DNA of 8,484 nt, from positions 1 to 8,484 of the forward strand of contig NZ_SMMD01000794.1 of the NCBI RefSeq assembly GCF_009711475.1, written 5' to 3'. Source of the stretch: Fulvivirga aurantia (GTDB lineage: Bacteria > Bacteroidota > Bacteroidia > Cytophagales > Cyclobacteriaceae). The number at the start of each line of letters is the position of its first letter. The first letter of the stretch is position 1. Of this stretch, positions 1 to 5,969 are shown piece after piece. Under the pieces are notes generated by a model. The model was not told where the DNA came from. It was given only the letters and a program-made list of their open reading frames with translations, and searched no databases. The position numbers were made by a program, and so were the translations under genes.

Positions 1-2350
1 TACCGGCATCGCATTCTGCATCCTCATTTTTCTATTTATTAAAGACGAAAAAAGCTTTGATCGTTTTCATGTAAATGCTGACAAAATTTATCGTGTAGAG
101 GAAAAGGCTTATGACCTGTGGGAAAGAGATTCTGAAGGAGAGTTTCGCTACTCAGCGTATTTACAAACCGGACTTGCTCCAGCTATTCTGGAAGAGGTTC
201 CTCAGGTTGCACATGTTACACGCTTTAACGCAAGTGGTCCAGGTGGTAATGCTATTTTTACATATGAAGATAAAGTATTTACTGAAAATTTAACCTTTAC
301 AGATCCTGCTTTCTTTCAGATGTTTACTTTTCCGCTGTTGGCTGGTAATCGTGATAATTTATTGAAGGATAAGCATGACCTTGTACTTACTCCTAAGTTG
401 GCTGAAAAATACTTTGGAAGTGTGGAAGAAGCGATGGGTAAAACGATTAAAGTTGATTATTGGGGAGAGGAGCAGTACACTATTGTGGGCATTATTTCTG
501 AGCCTCCATCAAATTCAAGTCTGCAGTTTCAGGCTCTTGTATCACAGGAAAATAGAGCGTTTTATGACCGTAATATGGAACAATGGGGGAATTTTTCAAC
601 ACCAACCTTCGTGCAATTAAAACAAAATGCTGATGTTACAGCATTACATTCCAACCTTCAAAAGTTAGTAGAAAAGTATATGTCCGCCTCTATAAATAGA
701 TGGAAGGAGCGGTATGATCCACCAGAAGGAGTGACGTTGTTCGAATATCAAATTAAAAACCTTAAAGATATACACTTGGATACCCAGATTAGCTGGGCCA
801 GATCGAGCGATCCAAAATACTCTTATATTTTGGGAGGGATAGCAATCTTAATACTCGTTATTGCCTGCATCAATTATGTGTCCTTGTCGCTGACAACGTC
901 AGCTTCTAGAAAGACCGAGGTAGGTGTTAGGAAAGCAATTGGAGCTCATCGAAATCAATTGATCAATCAATTTGGGTTAGAGTCCATATTGTTGGCTTTG
1001 GGTTCTATGATTATCGGTCTATTATTGGTTGCTCTTTTTTTATCATCATTTAATGAGTTTACAAACAAAGAAATTACAATATCTGCGCTTACCTGGCTAC
1101 AACTTTTCGGCCTTGGTACAGCACTTTCTTTGCTAGTTGGTGTTTTAGCGGGCTGTTATCCTGCACTATTTTTATCCGCCTTTAAGCCAACTCAAGTGCT
1201 TAAAGGAGGATTTACTACCAAACTCAAGGCAGGGTTTACCAAACCTCTGGTTGTTTTACAATTTTCATTATCAGCTTTTCTAATAATTAGTTCTGTCATT
1301 ATGTATAAGCAAATGGAGTTTATTACAACCAAAGATCTTGGCTATAATCAGGATCAGGTATTGGTGGTGCCCACTCAAATGGGATGGAATGCTGAGTCTA
1401 ATAAAGCGGTAGAACGTATGAGAAATAGGCTTTCGCAAGAAACATATGTGAGCGAAGTAGGTGGTGTCAGTCTTTCTTTTAACCAGGGATGGTCGCGAAA
1501 TGGCTATGTGATTGATGGCGAAAATAAAGCTGCCTATGTATATACTATCGATCCTTATTACATACCCACACTAGACATTGAGTTAGTTAGCGGTAGAAAT
1601 TTTGATCCAGAAGTATTGTCCGATTCATCCGCAATAATTGTGAACGAAGCCCTTATCGCAGACATGGGCTGGGACACGGCTCAGGAGTACTTAAATTGGG
1701 AAGAAGACAGTGTAGGGCAGGGAGCCAGAATCATTGGAGTGGCAAAAGATTATCACTTTTTATCCCTTGAAAGGGAAATAGAACCCATGATACTTACCAT
1801 GAAACATGGGTATTTAACCAATATGTTGATAAAATTAAATGCAGGTAATCTGGCAGAATCTGTTGATAGAATAAAAGGCGTTTGGAACGAGCTTTCACCT
1901 GAGAAGCCTTTTGATCATACTTTTTTAGATGAAGACGTACAAAAGCAATATGCTTCTTACGAACGTTGGGTGAGTATCATGGGGCTCTCAACACTTTTTG
2001 CCATATTGATATCTTGTCTGGGGCTATTTGGGTTGGCAGGAATAAACGCCATTAACCGCACGAAAGAAATAGGCATAAGAAAGGTTTTTGGAGCCGAACT
2101 TTCTAATATTTTCTTGCTGCTAAATAGGCAGTATGTATGGTTGGCAGTGATCGCGTTTGCTATAGCAGCGCCTATTTCATGGTATGTGATGCAGAATTGG
2201 TTGGCAGATTTTGAATATGGCATTTCCATAACCTGGCAGCTGTTTGTTATATGCATGTTGGCGGGTTTAGTAATTGCTCTGGCTACAGTAAGTTACCATG
2301 CAATAAGAACAGCCTTTATCAACCCTGCTGATACTTTAAAATATGAGTGA
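1..2350 (+). CDS. FtsX/MacB-type ABC transporter permease, 5' end missing
   Basis: Inner-membrane permease of the MacB/FtsX superfamily, which couples a separate cytoplasmic ATPase to movement of a large periplasmic domain. The reading frame is open from base 2 (first complete codon) to TGA at 2348-2350, giving 782 visible residues. Visible residues 1-13 are the second half of TM1, followed by the hallmark DEKSFDRFH...IYRVE. A first periplasmic MacB core domain covers about 15-270, TM2 about 274-296, the coupling motif RKTEVGVRKAIG 303-314, TM3 about 326-350 and TM4 about 365-395. The architecture then repeats: TM5 about 415-434, a second periplasmic core about 436-654, TM6 about 657-680, RTKEIGIRKVFG 686-697, and two last helices near 710-728 and 745-762. 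It ends NPADTLKYE, a usual ending for this family. By family comparison about 30 N-terminal residues are missing, more if there is a prefix domain. Methionine 107 is an internal residue, not the start. No ATPase gene is visible and the substrate is unknown. No frameshift seen. Confidence 0.93.
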   Translation, partial: TGIAFCILIFLFIKDEKSFDRFHVNADKIYRVEEKAYDLWERDSEGEFRYSAYLQTGLAPAILEEVPQVAHVTRFNASGPGGNAIFTYEDKVFTENLTFTDPAFFQMFTFPLLAGNRDNLLKDKHDLVLTPKLAEKYFGSVEEAMGKTIKVDYWGEEQYTIVGIISEPPSNSSLQFQALVSQENRAFYDRNMEQWGNFSTPTFVQLKQNADVTALHSNLQKLVEKYMSASINRWKERYDPPEGVTLFEYQIKNLKDIHLDTQISWARSSDPKYSYILGGIAILILVIACINYVSLSLTTSASRKTEVGVRKAIGAHRNQLINQFGLESILLALGSMIIGLLLVALFLSSFNEFTNKEITISALTWLQLFGLGTALSLLVGVLAGCYPALFLSAFKPTQVLKGGFTTKLKAGFTKPLVVLQFSLSAFLIISSVIMYKQMEFITTKDLGYNQDQVLVVPTQMGWNAESNKAVERMRNRLSQETYVSEVGGVSLSFNQGWSRNGYVIDGENKAAYVYTIDPYYIPTLDIELVSGRNFDPEVLSDSSAIIVNEALIADMGWDTAQEYLNWEEDSVGQGARIIGVAKDYHFLSLEREIEPMILTMKHGYLTNMLIKLNAGNLAESVDRIKGVWNELSPEKPFDHTFLDEDVQKQYASYERWVSIMGLSTLFAILISCLGLFGLAGINAINRTKEIGIRKVFGAELSNIFLLLNRQYVWLAVIAFAIAAPISWYVMQNWLADFEYGISITWQLFVICMLAGLVIALATVSYHAIRTAFINPADTLKYE

Positions 2351-2375
2351 GGTATAATAGGATTTTCAAAGAATA

Positions 2376-2411
2376 AAAAAGGCTCTAAATCTTCCGATCT
2401 AGAGCCTTTTT
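2376..2411. terminator. Bidirectional rho-independent terminator between convergent genes
   Basis: A perfect 12-base inverted repeat, AAAAAGGCTCTA (2376-2387) and TAGAGCCTTTTT (2400-2411), encloses a 12-base loop. The GC-bearing core GGCTCTA/TAGAGCC is flanked by an A tract on the left and a T tract on the right, so on either strand the hairpin is followed by a run of U in the RNA. It lies 25 bases after the permease stop and 19 bases after the peptidase stop on the other strand. It therefore serves both convergent genes. Confidence 0.9.
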
Positions 2412-2430
2412 GCTTTAATATTTGCTTGCG

Positions 2431-5289
2431 TTATTTAGAAGAATCTGTTTTCATGTCTTCTACAACTTCTCCTTTTTCGTTGAGTTTAACGATTTCATAT
2501 CCAAGTTTTCTTAAACCTTCGATGTTGCTAGCTTCATCTCCAACTACCAAGATTATCATCTCGTCAGTTTTTAGGCGTTCTTCAGCAATTTTGTCAATCT
2601 CAGCTTTAGTCATCTTGTTAAGAATACTCATTTGCTCTTTCACATAGTCCTCATCAAGATCGTAGTGTAGAATTCTTCTTAAGAATCCTGCTTTCTGACC
2701 AGGTGTTTCATAGCTCAAAGCATCTTTTTGTCCGATAGATTTTTTCATAAAATCTACTTCATCTTCTGTAATGCCATTTTCTTTATAATTTTCGATTACA
2801 GTCATGAATTCATAAACAGAGCTATCAGTAGCTTCTGCCTTCACTCCTGCAAGCGCTGTGTAAGGCCCTGGGTTATCATCTACATCGAAGTAAGATCTTG
2901 CGCCATATGTCCAACCTTTTTCTTCTCTTAACTTCAGGTTTATTCTACTATTGAAAGCGCCACCTAGATTGTAGTTCATCAGATAAGCTTTGTAATAGTC
3001 ACCGGTCGGGTCATAAGTAAGGTCAGTAAGGTAACCTATTCTTATTTGTGATTGAGGAGCACCTTTTTTGTCCACCAAGTAGATTTTAGTTTTCTCTCTA
3101 TCATCTTCGAAAGTAAGTTCCGGCATATCTACACTCGGGCCGGTCCAGTTTTTAAGAAAATCTAGTTTAGGTAAAATCTCAGATTTAGATACATCACCTA
3201 CAACTACTAGTTCACCTACGCTTGGAGAGTAATAGCTTTTGTAAAACGCCTTAATATCATCAAGAGTGATATTTTCAACAGTTTCAGCAAGTCCAGCTGA
3301 TGGTACAGAGAAAATATGGTTATCTCCGAATAAGAGCTTGTTGTAAACAAATGATGCGATAGCAGAAGGATCTGTTTCGTTTGACTTGATACCTTCTATC
3401 TGCTGTTTTTTTAACCTGTCGAAGTCGGCCTGATCGAAACGTGGATTTTGAAGTGCATCTTCAAGCAATTCTAAAGTTTTATCTACGTTTTTAACCAACG
3501 AGTTCATGGTGATAACAGTGCTGTTTTGACCAGCGTAAATACCAATAGAACTACCAATTTTTCTTAGCTCTTCCTGAAACTCCTCAGAAGTTAAATTCTC
3601 AGTGCCTTCATTCATCATAGATGCTGTAAGTTGAGCTAGACCAGCCTTTGTTGGGTCGTTAGCATCTAACTGATGTCCACCATTTAGTGTAAGCTGAATC
3701 GCCACTGTAGGAATTTCGTTGCTCTCAGTTCCTATTATTTCAATTCCATTTTTCCACTCTTCTCTCCAGATTTCCGGCACATTTACCAATGGACTCTGTC
3801 CTGGTACAGGCTTTTTGCTTCTGTCAAATGCATCACCTTCAGGTCTGGTGTACTCAAGTCCTGCGTAGTTGGTTTGAGGGAATGGATTGTTTCCTTCAGC
3901 CGCTGGTTCATAATTGTCAGGTTTTGCCGGCTCAGTCTCCTCATTTGGAAGCACACTTTGGATAACGGCAGGCTTACCTTTGATGTATTTATTAAATACT
4001 CTGATTACATCTTCCTTAGTCACGGCCAGGTACCTTTCAAGATCCTTCTCGATGAAATTAGGGTCGTTTCTAAATGTTTCATAAGCAGCAAGTTGGCTTA
4101 CTTTTCCTCGTACACTGGCGAGTCCATTGATTGTATTCGACTCGTAGTTTGCTTTAAACTTAGCAATGTCTTCATCAGTCACACCGTTGTTCTCAAAATC
4201 TACAAGTATGTTTCTTATTTCCTGCTCAAAATCAGCTAGTGTTTGGCCGGGAAATGGTAACGTAAACATGGTAAATTCTCCAGCAAGCTCACTCGTTGGG
4301 TGGAAGGCACTGGCCTGTATAGCTTTCTGATTTAGCACAAATTGCTTGTAGAAATAAGAACTTTTTCCTGTACCTAGAATTTCTGCAAGACAGTCTAGTG
4401 CAGGCTCATCTTCGTGGTATCTTGGTACCGTAGGGTAAGTAAATAATAGAAGTGGGAATCTGATATTGCTATCTACATAAGATACGTAGCGATCGCTATC
4501 TATACTTACAGGCTCAATTTCTAATGGATCTACTTCTGGTCCGGCTGGGATGGTGCCGAAGTATTTCTCAACTTTTCTTACTACTTCTTTTGGCTCTACA
4601 TCACCACCAATAGTAATGGTAGCATTATTTGGACCATACCATCTTAAGAAAAACTTTTTAAGGTCAGAAACATCAACACGGTCCAGGTCTTCTAGCTTAC
4701 CTATTGTCAACCAGGAGTAAGGGTGACCGTATGGATAGAGTGCAGCAGCATTTACCTCTCTGAAAAGGCCATAAGGTCTGTTATTATAATTCTGTCCTTT
4801 TTCATTTTTTACTGTAGCGCGTTGTACTTCAAACTTCTCCTGAGTAACAGCCGGTAATAAAAAGCCCATTCTGTCAGCTTCTAACCAAAGCATTACATCA
4901 AGTTGGTTGCTAGGTACTGTTTCAAAATAGTTTGTACGATCTCTATTGGTGGTACCATTGAGTGTTCCACCTGATTCTGTTACAAACTTAAAGTGTTCTT
5001 CATCACCGACATTTTCAGAGCCTTGAAACATCATATGCTCAAAGAAGTGAGCAAAACCAGATTTATTAAGCTCTTCACGGGCAGATCCCACATGATAAGT
5101 CACATCAACGTGCACTACCGGGTCTGAATGATCTTCATGGATGACCAATGTCAGGCCATTATCCAAAACATATTTTTCATAAGGGATTACAAGCTTTCCG
5201 TCTTTCTGCTTCACCTTCTCAACCAGCTTTGTCTGCGCCAGCGAAAACTGGGTAGACGCAACCAGTAGCAATAAAAGTAATTTTTTCAT
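2431..5289 (-). CDS. Exported M16 family zinc metallopeptidase (single-chain, two-half insulinase type)
   Basis: Zinc-dependent endopeptidase of the pitrilysin/insulinase (M16) family, which in bacteria degrades peptides and small unfolded proteins. It is complete at 952 residues, similar to long two-half relatives such as PqqL. Residues 1-18 form a Sec signal peptide (MKK, a leucine-rich core, then SLA before Gln19, a likely signal peptidase I site); there is no lipobox, so the mature protein should be periplasmic. The inverted zinc motif HFFEH is at 81-85 (zinc ligands His81 and His85, catalytic Glu84). The third ligand is probably Glu163 in VKNEKGQ, 77 residues further on. The second half (from about 500) lacks HxxEH: the matching place reads AGLAQLTASMMNEGTE. 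It keeps the substrate-binding pair of this family, Arg788 and Tyr795 in LREEKGWTYG. No T9SS or other C-terminal sorting domain is present. The ATG at 5289 is supported by the signal peptide directly after it; no clear Shine-Dalgarno is seen, which is usual in Bacteroidota. Its substrate is unknown. It may be transcribed alone, since 125 bases separate it from the upstream gene. Confidence 0.95.
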   Translation of the reverse strand: MKKLLLLLLVASTQFSLAQTKLVEKVKQKDGKLVIPYEKYVLDNGLTLVIHEDHSDPVVHVDVTYHVGSAREELNKSGFAHFFEHMMFQGSENVGDEEHFKFVTESGGTLNGTTNRDRTNYFETVPSNQLDVMLWLEADRMGFLLPAVTQEKFEVQRATVKNEKGQNYNNRPYGLFREVNAAALYPYGHPYSWLTIGKLEDLDRVDVSDLKKFFLRWYGPNNATITIGGDVEPKEVVRKVEKYFGTIPAGPEVDPLEIEPVSIDSDRYVSYVDSNIRFPLLLFTYPTVPRYHEDEPALDCLAEILGTGKSSYFYKQFVLNQKAIQASAFHPTSELAGEFTMFTLPFPGQTLADFEQEIRNILVDFENNGVTDEDIAKFKANYESNTINGLASVRGKVSQLAAYETFRNDPNFIEKDLERYLAVTKEDVIRVFNKYIKGKPAVIQSVLPNEETEPAKPDNYEPAAEGNNPFPQTNYAGLEYTRPEGDAFDRSKKPVPGQSPLVNVPEIWREEWKNGIEIIGTESNEIPTVAIQLTLNGGHQLDANDPTKAGLAQLTASMMNEGTENLTSEEFQEELRKIGSSIGIYAGQNSTVITMNSLVKNVDKTLELLEDALQNPRFDQADFDRLKKQQIEGIKSNETDPSAIASFVYNKLLFGDNHIFSVPSAGLAETVENITLDDIKAFYKSYYSPSVGELVVVGDVSKSEILPKLDFLKNWTGPSVDMPELTFEDDREKTKIYLVDKKGAPQSQIRIGYLTDLTYDPTGDYYKAYLMNYNLGGAFNSRINLKLREEKGWTYGARSYFDVDDNPGPYTALAGVKAEATDSSVYEFMTVIENYKENGITEDEVDFMKKSIGQKDALSYETPGQKAGFLRRILHYDLDEDYVKEQMSILNKMTKAEIDKIAEERLKTDEMIILVVGDEASNIEGLRKLGYEIVKLNEKGEVVEDMKTDSSK

Positions 5290-5340
5290 TGTTTGATTTG
5301 TTTAGTATTAACTAATAAAGATAAGTATTCATTGATGAAA

Positions 5341-5373
5341 ATTGACTTTTCTTAGAGGTCATTCTAAGTCAAT
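5341..5373 (-). repeat. Inverted repeat in the gap between the SRPBCC and M16 genes
   Basis: ATTGACTT (5341-5348) and AAGTCAAT (5366-5373) are exact inverse complements with a 17-base spacer. Inside lies a second pair, CTTAGA (5351-5356) and TCTAAG (5363-5368), with a 6-base loop. The outer five bases plus the inner six can stack as an 11-pair stem with a 5-base bulge on one side. It lies 41 bases after the SRPBCC stop and 51 bases before the peptidase start. It could be a weak terminator for the SRPBCC gene (only TTTTC follows on the minus strand), a binding site, or a leader hairpin of the peptidase mRNA. The sequence alone does not decide. Confidence 0.45.
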
Positions 5374-5414
5374 GGTTTTTATCTTAGATAAGCGGCTTAT
5401 TAACTAACGACAGA

Positions 5415-5909
5415 TTACGAATTTATTACGCCCTGAATGTCAAGGCTTTTATTTCTGAGGTCTATGCCTCCCTCAATGATAGATTTAAGGTTTGCTAAAT
5501 AAAAAGTCCAGCCTTCACCGCAGCCAATGTGTAGGTTGGTGTCGGGGTTATTATCTTCCGGAATATTACTTTGTGTTAGGGAAACAATAGTTTGATCATT
5601 ATAGCGGGTAAGCTTTACAGTAACCAAACAATCACCCGTAAACGTAAAAGCTATTTCATCTCTGCCATTGGCAGAAATAACTTCTTGTTCTTCCCTCACT
5701 GAGTCAGGGAATCCATGCCAATGCCATAAGTATTTATCACCTTTTTGGATGTATTCGTCTCTAGCCCTTACATTGTCGTCTGGCTTTGTATAAACAGCAC
5801 TTCTCAAAAACCATTTCTCTATACCGCTTTGAGTCGCCCAAGCTTTATATAGCTGGTTTATATCAGCCTTTACATTAATTTTTTTGGTGAAAGTAGACCA
5901 GCCTGACAT
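5415..5909 (-). CDS. SRPBCC / AHSA1-like domain protein
   Basis: Small soluble protein of 164 residues with one START/Bet v 1-like (SRPBCC) domain of the AHSA1 type (related to the C-terminal domain of the Hsp90 activator Aha1). This fold makes a deep hydrophobic cavity that can bind lipids or other ligands; the ligand here is unknown. The order of elements fits: strand FTKKINVKAD (7-16), helix INQLYKAWATQSGIEKWF (17-34), a central sheet (about 48-112), and a long C-terminal helix in CGEGWTFYLANLKSIIEGG (130-148) followed by IDLRNK, a signature of this family in Bacteroidota. There is no signal peptide or membrane segment, so it should be cytoplasmic. The ATG at 5909 is the first usable start in frame, because TAG and TAA codons lie just upstream. 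The start codon overlaps an inverted repeat that reaches into the upstream gap. No ArsR-type regulator, a common partner of such genes, is visible. The family call is strong; the function is not known. Confidence 0.9.
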   Translation of the reverse strand: MSGWSTFTKKINVKADINQLYKAWATQSGIEKWFLRSAVYTKPDDNVRARDEYIQKGDKYLWHWHGFPDSVREEQEVISANGRDEIAFTFTGDCLVTVKLTRYNDQTIVSLTQSNIPEDNNPDTNLHIGCGEGWTFYLANLKSIIEGGIDLRNKSLDIQGVINS

Positions 5910-5953
5910 GCTTTGTTGATTTTTCTAAAATTAACATTTTTGTCGGGCTGGTC
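5896..5953 (-). repeat. 13-base imperfect inverted repeat overlapping the SRPBCC start codon
   Basis: GACCAGCCTGACA (5896-5908) is the inverse complement of TGTCGGGCTGGTC (5941-5953) at 12 of 13 positions; the spacer is 32 AT-rich bases. In the minus-strand transcript the upstream arm starts 17 bases after the surface-protein stop and the downstream arm covers two of the three start-codon bases plus the next 11 bases of the SRPBCC gene. No U tract follows the downstream arm, so it does not look like an intrinsic terminator. It could hide the ribosome binding region or be a divided protein-binding site. Confidence 0.55.
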
Positions 5954-5969
5954 ATAGTAAAATCAGCTT

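Noticed and set aside
320..322. ATG at 320 as the start of the permease
   Set aside because: The 106 codons upstream are open and encode the TM1 end and the family hallmark DEKSFDRFH, so the gene begins before the window.
3874..4239. 121-codon open frame on the plus strand
   Set aside because: It lies wholly antisense to the well-supported M16 peptidase and its translation resembles no known protein family; it is a shadow frame.
5316..5323. TATCTTTA on the minus strand as a Bacteroidota -7 promoter element (TAnnTTTG) for the peptidase gene
   Set aside because: It matches all but the final base, but no TTTG-like -33 element lies at the usual distance and the region is AT-rich, so such a match is expected by chance.
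5926..5933. TAATTTTA on the minus strand as a promoter for the SRPBCC gene
   Set aside because: It is also one base off the -7 consensus and has no -33 partner; it lies in the loop of the inverted repeat, so co-transcription with the upstream gene is equally possible.
5875..5955. 26-codon minus-strand open frame (ATG at 5955) overlapping the SRPBCC start in another frame
   Set aside because: Too short and without any recognisable feature to be called a gene; kept only as a possible part of the inverted-repeat idea.
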